DNA from: Bacillus sp. NTK074B
GTDB lineage: Bacteria > Bacillota > Bacilli > Bacillales > Bacillaceae_B
Direction: 5' to 3'
DNA: 64,000 bases
Assembly (NCBI RefSeq): GCF_017303375.1
Contig: NZ_JAFKOH010000004.1
Location: forward strand, 124,001-188,000
The position numbers and the translations under genes are program-made. Positions 25,565-34,692 of this stretch are shown in pieces. The notes under the pieces are model-generated. The model did no database searches. It saw only the letters and a program-made list of their open reading frames with translations, and was not told where the DNA came from. How positions within the stretch are numbered: position 1 is the first letter of the stretch; the number at the start of each line of letters is the position of its first letter.

Positions 25565-26284
25565 ATGAAATTATTATTGAATATTTTAGCTTTCGCACTG
25601 GTGATCGTGATGAATACACTTGCTGTCACCTTGCCTTTGAATAATCAATCAACGGAACAAATCAGTAACAGACTCGATATCATGATCACACCCGCCGGCT
25701 ACGTCTTCTCGATCTGGAGCCTGATTTATCTTCTCCTGGCAATCTGGATCATCAGGCAATTTCCTAAAGACAGGCGAAATCTCCCACTTTATCAGGAAAC
25801 AAGCGGATTATTCGTCTTGAGCTGTCTGTTGAACTCCGCTTGGATCCTTGTGTGGCACTATAATTACTTTCTACTATCGGTCTTTGTCATGATCGGGCTC
25901 TTACTCACCCTGATCGCCCTTTATAAAAGGATCAGAAGCACAGGTCCCTCCCTCCTGGATTCAGCCCCCTTCTCCATTTACCTTGGCTGGATTTCGATTG
26001 CGACGATTGTGAACATCACGTATTATTTGACGGATATCGGCTGGAACGGATTTGGCATTCCTGAGCTCGTGTGGGCATATCTTGGATTGATCGCTGCTAC
26101 CTTACTCGCCTTCTGGTTCCGGATCACGCAGCATGATCTTCTTTATCCATTGGTCTTTGTGTGGGCCTTCATCGGAATCGGAGTGAAGAACATGGCAGAG
26201 CACTCCACTTATTCGTATACCGCCTATGCCCTTGCAGCCATCATCCTGATCTTTGCTCTTGTATACAAGCGAACACGTAAATGA
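25565..26284 (+). CDS. TspO/MBR-like tryptophan-rich membrane protein
   Basis: A 239-residue protein with about seven helices. Features shared with TspO include TPAGYVFSIWSLIYLLLAIWI, NSAWILVWHYNYFLLS and PFSIYLGWISIATIVNITYYL. It is longer than the five-helix TspO (about 160 residues), corresponding to the extended prokaryotic subgroup. Ligand unknown; tetrapyrroles are the ligands in the family. GGGGG precedes ATG, and a terminator of 12-mer repeats follows. Confidence 0.82.
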   Translation: MKLLLNILAFALVIVMNTLAVTLPLNNQSTEQISNRLDIMITPAGYVFSIWSLIYLLLAIWIIRQFPKDRRNLPLYQETSGLFVLSCLLNSAWILVWHYNYFLLSVFVMIGLLLTLIALYKRIRSTGPSLLDSAPFSIYLGWISIATIVNITYYLTDIGWNGFGIPELVWAYLGLIAATLLAFWFRITQHDLLYPLVFVWAFIGIGVKNMAEHSTYSYTAYALAAIILIFALVYKRTRK

Positions 26285-26289
26285 TTCGA

Positions 26290-26320
26290 AGGTCCGTCCC
26301 TCAAACCGAGGGACGGACCT
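26290..26320 (+). terminator. Terminator made of two inverted 12-mer copies
   Basis: AGGTCCGTCCCTC and GAGGGACGGACCT, with a 5-base loop, are followed by TTATTCTT. It begins six bases after the TspO-like stop. Confidence 0.85.
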
Positions 26321-26376
26321 TTATTCTTGCATAGAATGACCTCCCCTGACTGACATTAAGTACAGGGGGTGTCAGC

Positions 26377-26511
26377 ATGAATCAGCCGAACAAAAAGGTA
26401 ACGAAGACAGGGACGGATATTGATGAAGTCAAACGACAGAACGCCCATTCAGGCCTCACGTACAATCAGGTGAAGCAAATGCTTGGAGAGCAGTATACCG
26501 GGAAAAAGTAA
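26377..26511 (+). CDS. Small basic protein, gamma-type SASP-like
   Basis: A 44-residue frame with GGGGGTG before ATG, ending in TAA and followed at once by a strong terminator. The N-terminal half, with GTDIDEVKRQNAHSG, resembles the repeated (D/N)xxxVKxQNAxSA segment of gamma-type small acid-soluble spore proteins. The rest, YNQVKQMLGEQYTGKK, does not match it. No membrane segment. A spore role is inference; position and hairpin support a true gene. Confidence 0.65.
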   Translation: MNQPNKKVTKTGTDIDEVKRQNAHSGLTYNQVKQMLGEQYTGKK

Positions 26512-26513
26512 AA

Positions 26514-26540
26514 GAAAGCGCCGACTCAATCGGCGCTTTC
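26514..26540. terminator. Bidirectional terminator
   Basis: Perfect 11-bp stem GAAAGCGCCGA with its complement, flanked by A and T runs. It serves the small protein gene (stop 26511) and the convergent antiporter gene, whose stop lies inside the stem region at 26526. Confidence 0.88.
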
Positions 26541-28418
26541 TTTCTCTTTATCTGCTTTCTTTTTGTCTTCCTTTGCTTTCGTTTCCCGCTGAACGGTCAG
26601 CTTTTCCTGGATCTTGTTCAACTCTTTACATGGCTGGGTCAGGCTGACAATGACATCTCCCTGCTCGATCTTCGGCGAAGAACCTTCTGTAAAGAACTCG
26701 ATTCTCCCAGTTGGTTTATGAGCAAATAACAATAGGGTATTGTCATCCCGTTCTTTCAGATACTCTTCAAAAGTATATTTCTCCGTAATATTCGTTTTCC
26801 TGAAGACGTCCCCTCGTTCGACACGTTTATTCAGCTCTTCCCACGTCACATGATTTTGGAAGAGGATACGTCCTCCAATCGTATGGACCATGTCCTCCAG
26901 GTCATCATCATTCTTACTTCTGAGGCTTAGCTGGAACAGGTTATTCCTGCCGATTTCAGGCACGAATGTCGTACATACAAGGGCATTATAGGAATCAAGC
27001 TCCGTTGCCGCAATCATGTACTCATATGGAGTCATGTCCAGATAATACTCGGTTTGTTCTGACAGGATCTCTCCCCTGTAAAATGGTACCCCGGCTTTTC
27101 TGACCGAAAACAAGCGTTGCCAGGATGAATCCGTAATCAGGACGGGAATCTTCATATCCTGAAGGGTTTTGGCAAATTCTGTACTGAATTTACTTCCCCC
27201 TACAATGACGACACCCGGCTGGTCACTGATGGCAAGATCCAGCTTCTTGGCCAGCCATTTAATCGAAAAGCCATGGGCGCACACTGTAGAGAACACCAGG
27301 GCAAAGGTGATGGACGTCAAGATTTTTGCATCTTCAAAGCCTTTGTCCAATAGTACTGAGGCAAAATAACCCGAAACGGTTAAGGCGACGATCCCCCTCG
27401 GTGCAATCCATCCGACAAGGATTTTTTCCCTGACGGAGAGGTCCGTCCCTATCGTAGACAGCCAGATGGAAAGCGGTCGTACGATAAAGAGCATGAGGAG
27501 GACGAATGCCACGATGTTCCAATTGAAGATCTGGAATAGGGTTTCTAGGGTTAAGGATGCTGTCAGCATGACAAATATAGTGGAAATGAGCAGCACCGAG
27601 ATGTTTTCTTTAAAGTGACGCATGTCGTCAATGGACGAAATATGCATATTCGCCAGCGTCATCCCCATGGCCGTTACGGCAAGAAGTCCTGTTTCATGGG
27701 TGATGTGATCTGAAATCGTGAAACAGGCCAGCACCAGGGCAAACACAACAGGTGATTTCAGGAACTCTGGAACATGCCCATTTTCAAAGATAAAGCCTGT
27801 GAACTTCCCAAGTGCCCAGCCAAAGACGACGGCAAACAGGGAAGCGGCGAAGAATAACAGTAATGATAACCCCGTTACATCGTCACTGATCAAAAAGTTG
27901 ATGATTTCAAAGGCAAATACGGCGATAAGTGCCCCGAACGGATCGACGACGATTCCTTCCCATTTCAATATCGCCGCCGGCCTCGGCTTGAGCTTCGCCT
28001 GCCTTAAGAGGGGAAGGATGACCGTAGGACCCGTTACGATGAAAAGCCCACCGATTACGAAGGCAACGGCCCATGATAACCCGGCCACATAATGGGCCCC
28101 CAGTGAACCGAGGATCCATGCAAGCATGGCACCGATTGTGACGATCCTGAACACAGGTTTCCCCAGTCCCCTCACTTCACGAAAATCCAGGTTCAAGCTT
28201 CCTTCAAATAAGATGATGGCGACTGCCATCGATATAATGGGTTTAAATACTTCCCCGAAATCGTCCTTTGGATTGATCAGACCGAAAATCGGTCCTACGA
28301 GCAGTCCGACAATCGACATGATGACGATGGCAGGAAGCCTGAATCTCCAGGCGACCCACTGAGAAGCAATTCCCAGTACTCCGACTAACATGATGTTGAA
28401 TAAAATAGAATCGATCAT
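26526..28418 (-). CDS. CPA-type cation:proton antiporter with RCK/TrkA-like C-terminus
   Basis: A 630-residue membrane transporter. About twelve helices occupy residues 1-390, with family motifs such as IILFEGSLNLDFREVRGLG and IVVDPFGALIAVFAFE, as in NhaP/KefB-type Na+(K+)/H+ antiporters. A cytoplasmic nucleotide-binding-like domain begins at GVVIVGGSKFSTEFAKTL, and a TrkA-C-like region (FFTEGSSPKIEQGDVIVSLT) lies near the end, before a lysine-rich tail. The frame is open further upstream, but AAAGGAG before the ATG at 28418 decides the start. One 12-mer copy lies inside the gene (27439-27450), encoding GTDL. Confidence 0.9.
   Translation of the reverse strand: MIDSILFNIMLVGVLGIASQWVAWRFRLPAIVIMSIVGLLVGPIFGLINPKDDFGEVFKPIISMAVAIILFEGSLNLDFREVRGLGKPVFRIVTIGAMLAWILGSLGAHYVAGLSWAVAFVIGGLFIVTGPTVILPLLRQAKLKPRPAAILKWEGIVVDPFGALIAVFAFEIINFLISDDVTGLSLLLFFAASLFAVVFGWALGKFTGFIFENGHVPEFLKSPVVFALVLACFTISDHITHETGLLAVTAMGMTLANMHISSIDDMRHFKENISVLLISTIFVMLTASLTLETLFQIFNWNIVAFVLLMLFIVRPLSIWLSTIGTDLSVREKILVGWIAPRGIVALTVSGYFASVLLDKGFEDAKILTSITFALVFSTVCAHGFSIKWLAKKLDLAISDQPGVVIVGGSKFSTEFAKTLQDMKIPVLITDSSWQRLFSVRKAGVPFYRGEILSEQTEYYLDMTPYEYMIAATELDSYNALVCTTFVPEIGRNNLFQLSLRSKNDDDLEDMVHTIGGRILFQNHVTWEELNKRVERGDVFRKTNITEKYTFEEYLKERDDNTLLLFAHKPTGRIEFFTEGSSPKIEQGDVIVSLTQPCKELNKIQEKLTVQRETKAKEDKKKADKEKESAD
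27439..27450. repeat. Isolated 12-mer copy inside the antiporter gene
   Basis: AGGTCCGTCCCT on the plus strand; it contributes IGTDLS to the antiporter in a membrane loop between two helices. No inverted partner nearby. Confidence 0.7.
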
Positions 28419-28499
28419 AGCTTTCTCCTTTGAGGGTTTGAATCGGCCATTATAGCAGCAGATGGTATGTACGTGTTTTTTGGTTACAATTAGGATAAA

Positions 28500-28511
28500 A
28501 GGTCCGTCCCT
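28500..28511. repeat. Isolated 12-mer copy upstream of the antiporter gene
   Basis: AGGTCCGTCCCT without an inverted partner within 200 bases, about 80 bases upstream of the antiporter start and just beyond the flippase terminator. Confidence 0.7.
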
Positions 28512-28519
28512 CATAATGC

Positions 28520-28552
28520 AAAACAAATGCCTCGAGTCAGCACATTTGTTTT
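28520..28552 (-). terminator. Intrinsic terminator of the flippase gene
   Basis: Stem AAAACAAATG/CATTTGTTTT with a 13-base loop, downstream of the leftward stop at 28560. Confidence 0.75.
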
Positions 28553-28559
28553 GTATAGT

Positions 28560-29876
28560 TTACATTTTTATGGCTGTTTTTAACCATAGAGTCGTTTCCA
28601 GTCTTCGGCAGATGGTGACGTAGTGGAGCATGGTGATCAGAACGGCCCCTCCATTCATGCCGAGAATGACTCCTTCCATTCCAAAACGGGATCCCAGCAA
28701 ATATATGAGTGAAAACGAGAAAATGCTCGACCATATAGTATGAAGAAGAGCATCCTTTACAAGTCCCAATCCAATTAAAAATGCCTGAAGAGGGAATACA
28801 AGGAAATGGAATAGAAAGTACGGCCAGAGCAGTTTCAAGTAATATGCTGAAGAAACCGAGTGAAAAAATGTTTCAGTTATATAGTCCCCGAAGGAATAGT
28901 AAATACACACAGCCGGCACCCCGTAACCCAATGTAATCCACATCACCTGTTTAAGATGCATCAAGATTCCTTCAAAATCATTCGTTGATACTTTTTCCGA
29001 CACGGTCGGGATCAGGACGATCAGCATCGAAAAGGCAATGAACGAAGGAAAGAATCCGATGGTAAGGGCAATACCTGCAAGCATCCCGAAATGTTCATTC
29101 GCTTCTGCTGCCCCGAGACCCGAAAGAACCAATGCCCATTTGATCAAAAATGGCTGAATGGCATGGGTAAGGGCATGGAAGATGCGCAGGACAGTGGTGG
29201 GAATAGAAACAGACAGCACCGAATTTCTCATCTCCTCCCTTGATAAGGAGGAGTGGCTGTTCTTTCTTTTACCCTTAATTTCAAGAACGTAAGCATGGAC
29301 TAAATAAACAAATACGACCGCTTCACTTGCAATCAATGTTCCGAGCGCAATGAAGATGGACGTATCAATGCCAAAGGATAAAAATTGATAGATGGACACT
29401 AATAAAAACAGTTGGATGCCTTTACGAAGGAAATTCGCTGCAGCGATCTTCCCCATCTGCTGTATTCCCATGAAATATCCTCTCGTGATGGATGTGAAGG
29501 CCACAATCGGGATCACGATCAGAATGAGCCAGCGTATCCCTGGATGATACCCTTGAAATAAAGGAGTCCAGGCGTATACCAATACCATGATCAATAACAG
29601 GATGCACGTCGTGATGACCGCAAACCTGAAAGCATAATGGAGCATACCCCGGTGATACTGTTCCTCCCTCTCGGCAAAGAACTTAGAAAGACTGATTGGC
29701 AGCTCCATACTGGATAAAATGACAATCAGAAACACGGTAGGGAGAATCGACATGTATGTCCCAAGCCCGGATTCACCAAGCTCCCGGGCCAAAATCATAT
29801 TGATCACAAATTCCAAACATTCACCCAGGAAAGCCGTCACCACCAACACCAATGTTCCCCTTAAAAACAGACTCAT
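28560..29876 (-). CDS. Oligosaccharide flippase family protein (SpoVB/YkvU-like)
   Basis: A 438-residue membrane protein with about twelve helices, of the MVF/polysaccharide transport (MOP) superfamily. LSKFFAEREEQY after the second helix and TSITRGYFMGIQQMG in the middle are typical of SpoVB-related lipid-linked oligosaccharide flippases. The length is closest to the YkvU type (about 445 residues) rather than SpoVB (over 500). Substrate unknown; a sporulation or cortex role is possible by similarity only. Confidence 0.8.
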   Translation of the reverse strand: MSLFLRGTLVLVVTAFLGECLEFVINMILARELGESGLGTYMSILPTVFLIVILSSMELPISLSKFFAEREEQYHRGMLHYAFRFAVITTCILLLIMVLVYAWTPLFQGYHPGIRWLILIVIPIVAFTSITRGYFMGIQQMGKIAAANFLRKGIQLFLLVSIYQFLSFGIDTSIFIALGTLIASEAVVFVYLVHAYVLEIKGKRKNSHSSLSREEMRNSVLSVSIPTTVLRIFHALTHAIQPFLIKWALVLSGLGAAEANEHFGMLAGIALTIGFFPSFIAFSMLIVLIPTVSEKVSTNDFEGILMHLKQVMWITLGYGVPAVCIYYSFGDYITETFFHSVSSAYYLKLLWPYFLFHFLVFPLQAFLIGLGLVKDALLHTIWSSIFSFSLIYLLGSRFGMEGVILGMNGGAVLITMLHYVTICRRLETTLWLKTAIKM

Positions 29877-30044
29877 ATTTTGTACCCTGCCTTTGTTTTA
29901 GATGGTCTATTCTATGATGGTTGTCCGGCGAATATGTGATGGGGTGTCTTTGATCCGGTGCCGGGCTGAGCTATAGAGGGATGATTTGAAAGCATGGACT
30001 TTAGTCCGGATAACTTGTGGCAAACTGCAGATGAATCAACTCAA

Positions 30045-30075
30045 ACAAAAAATAAGCAGCCCCCGCAAGGACTGC
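30045..30075 (-). terminator. Terminator at the end of the beta-glucoside operon
   Basis: Read leftwards: AGCAGTCC, a loop, GGGCTGCT, then TTATTTTTTG. It follows the GH30 stop at 30083. Confidence 0.8.
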
Positions 30076-30082
30076 TCTCCAA

Positions 30083-31411
30083 CTACCGAATAATGAAAGT
30101 TGCAATGGAATGCAATGGAAGGGTCGTGCTGAAACTTCCGTCACCACACGCTAACGAAATTCGTTCCTCATGGTCACTCGCATTCATCACAACCACTACA
30201 ATCTCCCCATCCGGATTTTCAAAGGCGGTGGTCAGTAACGGCTCACCTGAAACCTCACATCCGATGCGACTTGCTCCCGCTTTGATATATTTACTGAAAT
30301 GCCCGATATAGTAATACGAACTGTTGTAGCGGACATCGTCCTTTACAGTATCAGCGATGACCGGGGCATCACAATAATTCCCCACATGGTTAGGTCCACC
30401 TTCTTCGTTCAGCACCATATTCCAATCGATCCAGGCTTCAAGGTAATTGTTCAAATCACCCATGATGTTTCGCCCATACCGTTCTCCTGTCTCCCAGGAA
30501 CCGGGTCTGACCCCGCCTTCAATGCATCCTTCCGTGAAAATCAAATGCTTATCGGGGAATTCCTGATGTACTTTAGAGAGATTTTCAAATTCCTCTGAAA
30601 CGTACCAGTGCACCCCTGTCCCCCAAACATACTTCGCGGCTTCGGGATCAGATAGGACTGTCTTTGCACGCTCATAAATCACATCCCGATTATGATCCCA
30701 AATAATGACCTTCACATCCCCGTGGCCATGTTTATGGAGGGACGGACCTAGATGATGTTTGATGAAGTCCCGTTCTTCTTCTCCCGTATACAGGCATGAA
30801 TCCCAGACCTGCTTCGCTTCCGGCTCATTCTGGATCGTCAATCCCCAGATTCTGATCCCCTCTTCTTCCATAGCATCTATATATTTCGAGTAATAATCTG
30901 CCCAGACGGATTCAAACTGCGGTAATAGTTTCCCACCGTTGTTCATTTCACCATTCGTTTTCATCCATGATGGAGGACTCCACGGGGAAGCAACGATGGA
31001 CAGTTCCCGGCCGGCCACTTCCATCGCTTCCTTGATAAGAGGAATCACAAATTTCTTCTCACGTTCAATGGAGAAGCTTTCCAACGAATCATCTCCATCC
31101 TCCACATATGTATAGTTCTCTAATGAAAAATCACAGCTATTGATATGTGTCCGTCCAAACCGATACCCCAGTCCTTCTTCCGGATCAAAATACATGTGAA
31201 TGATTTCTTCCCGTTTTTCAGGACTGATGAGGGACAGACTGTGAGCCGCCGCTTCAGTGAATGCTCCGCCAAATCCTAACATCCTCTGATATTTCTGTGT
31301 GGGATCAAGATTGATGTGCGTAGAAGCACGACCTGATGAAAAAGAAACCGGCTCTTGTTCAGAGAACCGATCCCCCGTTTCTTTGGCTGTCAAAATCACT
31401 TTCATATTCAT
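30083..31411 (-). CDS. Glycoside hydrolase family 30 (glucosylceramidase-like)
   Basis: A 442-residue cytoplasmic enzyme (no signal peptide) cleaving beta-glucosidic or related bonds. Acid/base E196 is in LTIQNEPEAK and the nucleophile E294 in IFTEGCIEGG, with the substrate-site SPWSPPSWMK (142-151) typical of GH30. Its ATG overlaps the stop of the GH1 gene (ATGA), so it is translationally coupled. A 12-mer copy at 30738-30749 encodes LGPSLH. The operon context points to uptake and hydrolysis of a beta-glucoside; the exact sugar is not readable. Confidence 0.9.
   Translation of the reverse strand: MNMKVILTAKETGDRFSEQEPVSFSSGRASTHINLDPTQKYQRMLGFGGAFTEAAAHSLSLISPEKREEIIHMYFDPEEGLGYRFGRTHINSCDFSLENYTYVEDGDDSLESFSIEREKKFVIPLIKEAMEVAGRELSIVASPWSPPSWMKTNGEMNNGGKLLPQFESVWADYYSKYIDAMEEEGIRIWGLTIQNEPEAKQVWDSCLYTGEEERDFIKHHLGPSLHKHGHGDVKVIIWDHNRDVIYERAKTVLSDPEAAKYVWGTGVHWYVSEEFENLSKVHQEFPDKHLIFTEGCIEGGVRPGSWETGERYGRNIMGDLNNYLEAWIDWNMVLNEEGGPNHVGNYCDAPVIADTVKDDVRYNSSYYYIGHFSKYIKAGASRIGCEVSGEPLLTTAFENPDGEIVVVVMNASDHEERISLACGDGSFSTTLPLHSIATFIIR
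30738..30749. repeat. 12-mer copy inside the GH30 gene
   Basis: AGGGACGGACCT, read in the gene's frame as LGPSL. It uses a different reading frame from the copies that encode GTDL, so the DNA word rather than a peptide is conserved. Confidence 0.65.
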
Positions 31412-32775
31412 TGGGCCATTTCCTCAGCATTGGACGTGAGCCCGTGCTTGTCTTTATGATCCCGGATGATCTCAGCGTAGCGGAAAGCACTGTCTTTCCA
31501 GATCCGCTCCTGAGTATCGAAATCGATATAAAGGATGCCGAAACGCTTATCATAACCGAAGCTCCACTCAAAATTATCCATCAGGGACCATAAATAGTAT
31601 CCTTGTATATCCATACCTTCTTCATTCAGATCCGAGACTGCTTGAAGATGAAGATTCAAGTAGTTAACCCGATCGTGATCATGTACTCGTCCATTTTCCA
31701 ACACATCGTCATATGCCGCACCATTTTCTGTGATGTAGATTGGCAGATCTGTATATTCCAGTCTCAGACGGCGGATGAGGTCCTTGAACTCATTTGGAGC
31801 GATGTCCCAGCCCATGCCTGTTTTCTCATAATCTGAGTAAGCTCCCTTATGCATAAAGTCATTGGCGGCACTGAACTCAACAATTCCACGACTGTAATAA
31901 TTGATGCCGAAGAAATCACATTCCGTTGAAATCAGTTCCATATCACCTTCTTTAATGAAGTCATACGTATGAACATATTTCGAGAACAAGTTCATCATGT
32001 CTTTCGGGTATTCCCCTTTGAAGACGGGATCCAGGAACCAGCGATTCGAATAACCGTCCGCATTGTTGGCAGCAAGGGCATCGTTCACTGAATCCGTGTT
32101 TGGATAAACCGGTGACAGGTTCAGCGTAATGCCGATATCCGTCTTGGATTTAAATTCCTTTTTCAGCAGTTCAACCGCTTTTCCATGTGACAACAACATA
32201 TGGTGAACGGCTCTAACTGCTTCATCCATATTGGTATGACCTGGAGCATGCACTCCTTGATGATACCCGAGGAACCCTGCGCACCATGGCTCATTATGCG
32301 TAATCCATGAGTCAACGACTGCATCAAGCTCAGTGAAGCATGCCTTTGCGTAATCAAGGAACCACTCCACGGATTCACGATTCACCCATCCGCCTTCTTC
32401 GTGGGCCCACATTGGAAGATCCCAGTGATACAACGTTACGGCAGGCTTGATTCCTTCTTCTTGGAGTCTTGCCGCTAATTTTTTATAAAAGTCCATCCCT
32501 TCCTGGTTGTACTTACCCTTCTCAGGAAAGATGCGCGGCCAGGCAATGGAGAATCGATAGGTGTCCACCCCTAAACGCTTGATATGCTGAATATCCTCTT
32601 CGAATCGGTGGTAGTGATCACAAGCAACGTCACCATTATGCTGCTTGTAGACTTTCCCAGGGATGTCACAGAACATATCCCAGATGGATGGTGTTCTACC
32701 CCCTTCATTATGTGCTCCCTCTATTTGATAGGAAGATGTAGCGGTTCCGAAGGTAAATGTTTGATCAAATTTCAT
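31408..32775 (-). CDS. bglA: GH1 beta-glucosidase
   Basis: A 455-residue cytoplasmic (beta/alpha)8 retaining glycosidase. The acid/base E162 is in WITHNEPWC and the nucleophile E350 in YITENG. The start, MKFDQTFTFGTATSSYQIEGA, carries the usual GH1 substrate-site segment. It acts on imported disaccharides such as cellobiose or gentiobiose (not phosphorylated, since uptake is by ABC transporter). It sits between the permease and GH30 genes of one leftward operon. Confidence 0.93.
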   Translation of the reverse strand: MKFDQTFTFGTATSSYQIEGAHNEGGRTPSIWDMFCDIPGKVYKQHNGDVACDHYHRFEEDIQHIKRLGVDTYRFSIAWPRIFPEKGKYNQEGMDFYKKLAARLQEEGIKPAVTLYHWDLPMWAHEEGGWVNRESVEWFLDYAKACFTELDAVVDSWITHNEPWCAGFLGYHQGVHAPGHTNMDEAVRAVHHMLLSHGKAVELLKKEFKSKTDIGITLNLSPVYPNTDSVNDALAANNADGYSNRWFLDPVFKGEYPKDMMNLFSKYVHTYDFIKEGDMELISTECDFFGINYYSRGIVEFSAANDFMHKGAYSDYEKTGMGWDIAPNEFKDLIRRLRLEYTDLPIYITENGAAYDDVLENGRVHDHDRVNYLNLHLQAVSDLNEEGMDIQGYYLWSLMDNFEWSFGYDKRFGILYIDFDTQERIWKDSAFRYAEIIRDHKDKHGLTSNAEEMAQ

Positions 32776-32790
32776 AGGTCATTCTCTCCT

Positions 32791-33708
32791 CTATTCTTTG
32801 ATTGATCCTGCTGAAATGCTGTTGACGATATATTTAGATAGGAATAGGAAGGCAATCATGATCGGCACAACGGAAATCGCAATCCCTAAATACATTGATC
32901 CTAAATTTTGGGCTACTTGTGATCCTTTTAAGAATCCCATTAAGACCGGCAGCGTATATTTCTCAGGTGAGAACAGGATGACGAGCGGCATGATGTAGTT
33001 ATTCCATGAGCCGATGAATGTAAAGATCGACATCGTCGCGACAGCCGGCATCATGATCGGGATGGCTACCGTGTGAAAAATCTTGAATTCACTCGCCCCA
33101 TCAATACGGGCCGCTTCAATCAGACTTGGATGAAGCGTCGTCTGGATGTACTGTCTTAGGAAGAAGACGACAAAGGGACTGGCAATGGTCGGTACGATCA
33201 GGGGAATGAAAGAATCGAGGATCCCCAGGTTCTTGCTCAGTTCATAAAAACCGATCAATCCCAATTGCCCTGGAACCATCATCATCACAAGCATGAAGAC
33301 GAACAGGAAGTTCTTTCCCTTGAATGTATAAAACGCGAATCCATAAGCAGTCAAAGCAGAAAAATATCCTGACAAAACCGTCGTGAGGACAGCGATGATC
33401 AGACTATTCTTGAATCCTGACCAAATGTTTACGTACTCCATCATCGTCGCATAGTTTTCAATTAAGGCACTTCCGGGAATCAAGGTGAAACCTGACAGTA
33501 TCGCTTCATTTGATCTTGTAGCATTGACAAGCATCATAAGGAACGGGATGAAGCAGACAATCGCCATCAATACAAGCAGGATATAGATGATGCTCTTCAC
33601 AATCGTATTTCTGGTCTTGAGTTTTGACTCATGAGGTAGAAGGTCAGGCTTTGTCTTCTCTATTTTCTGAGTCGGTACTTCTTTTTCAACGGCTGTTTTT
33701 CCCAACAT
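32791..33708 (-). CDS. Sugar ABC transporter permease (MalG-type)
   Basis: A 305-residue inner permease of the carbohydrate uptake-1 family with six helices after a charged N-terminus. The EAA loop that contacts the ATPase is EAARIDGASEFKIFHTVAIPIMMPA. It partners the MalF-type permease 3 bases upstream. No ATP-binding subunit is encoded, so a shared MsmX-type ATPase is expected. Confidence 0.92.
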   Translation of the reverse strand: MLGKTAVEKEVPTQKIEKTKPDLLPHESKLKTRNTIVKSIIYILLVLMAIVCFIPFLMMLVNATRSNEAILSGFTLIPGSALIENYATMMEYVNIWSGFKNSLIIAVLTTVLSGYFSALTAYGFAFYTFKGKNFLFVFMLVMMMVPGQLGLIGFYELSKNLGILDSFIPLIVPTIASPFVVFFLRQYIQTTLHPSLIEAARIDGASEFKIFHTVAIPIMMPAVATMSIFTFIGSWNNYIMPLVILFSPEKYTLPVLMGFLKGSQVAQNLGSMYLGIAISVVPIMIAFLFLSKYIVNSISAGSIKE

Positions 33709-33711
33709 GCT

Positions 33712-34611
33712 TTACACCTTCCTTGCTTGTTTGCGTTCATTTCCATACATCCCTTTGAAGACAATCGCCGAGAAGATCAAGGTAATGACGAACAATCCAT
33801 ATGCGACAGCTGAAGCGTATCCATAGTTATTAAATTTGAATGCCTGATTGTACAGATACAGTACCATGGTATTCAGTGATCCATCTGGAGAACCAATTCC
33901 GTCTGTCAGAAGCATTGGCAGATCAAACAATTGAAGGCCTCCGATCAGGGACGTGATCATGATATAAAGTAAGATCGGTTTTAATAAAGGGACCGTGATT
34001 TTCGTAAACGTCTGCCATCTGTTTGCTCCATCAATCAAAGCGGCCTCATAGTAGTCCTTTGATATTCCGGAAACCCCTGCCATTACAACGATGAACGAGT
34101 GGCCGAACCACATCCAGGTAAGGATCAGGGATACGGAAAGCTGTGCAGTCGCAGGCTCGTTCAGCCAATTAATCGGTTCTGATATAAGACCTATATTTAA
34201 TAGAATCATATTTAATGATCCGTGCTGCCAGTCCAATAAGATACCGAACAGAAGAGCGACTGAGCTTATTGTGATTAAATTAGGTAAATAAAAGATCGAT
34301 CTGAAAAATGCCAAACCTTTTAATTTCATTCTCATATCAGAGAAGATTAACGCGAGTACAAGGGCCAGACCGATTTGCAGGGCAAAGTTGATCCCCCATA
34401 TCTTCCAGGTGTTAAAAAATGCTTCTACAAAGTAGCTGTCCGTGAGTAAACGGGTGTAGTTTGCAAGACCGACGACTTCTGCAGTACCGCTGCCTGAATA
34501 GTTCGTAAAACTGTAATAGAATGTCAGCGCCACGGGATAAATACTGAATATTAAAAAGATGATCCAAAATGGGGCAATAAATAGATAACCATATCGATCT
34601 ACTTTCTTCAT
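33712..34611 (-). CDS. Sugar ABC transporter permease (MalF-type)
   Basis: A 299-residue membrane protein with six helices and the EAA loop EAALIDGANRWQTFTKITVPLLKPI. The start at 34611 gives the normal length for the family and follows a G-rich stretch (GGGGGGGCTGGGGA). Longer in-frame starts (34656, 34677) would add an unusual arginine-rich leader, and I consider them less likely. It lies 82 bases after the binding-protein gene. Confidence 0.88.
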   Translation of the reverse strand: MKKVDRYGYLFIAPFWIIFLIFSIYPVALTFYYSFTNYSGSGTAEVVGLANYTRLLTDSYFVEAFFNTWKIWGINFALQIGLALVLALIFSDMRMKLKGLAFFRSIFYLPNLITISSVALLFGILLDWQHGSLNMILLNIGLISEPINWLNEPATAQLSVSLILTWMWFGHSFIVVMAGVSGISKDYYEAALIDGANRWQTFTKITVPLLKPILLYIMITSLIGGLQLFDLPMLLTDGIGSPDGSLNTMVLYLYNQAFKFNNYGYASAVAYGLFVITLIFSAIVFKGMYGNERKQARKV

Positions 34612-34692
34612 TCCCCAGCCCCCCCAGTTGTTTAATAGATGATCGGCAGGAGACATGAAGCCACGCCGCCTGCCCACCGATTTTCACTTTTT

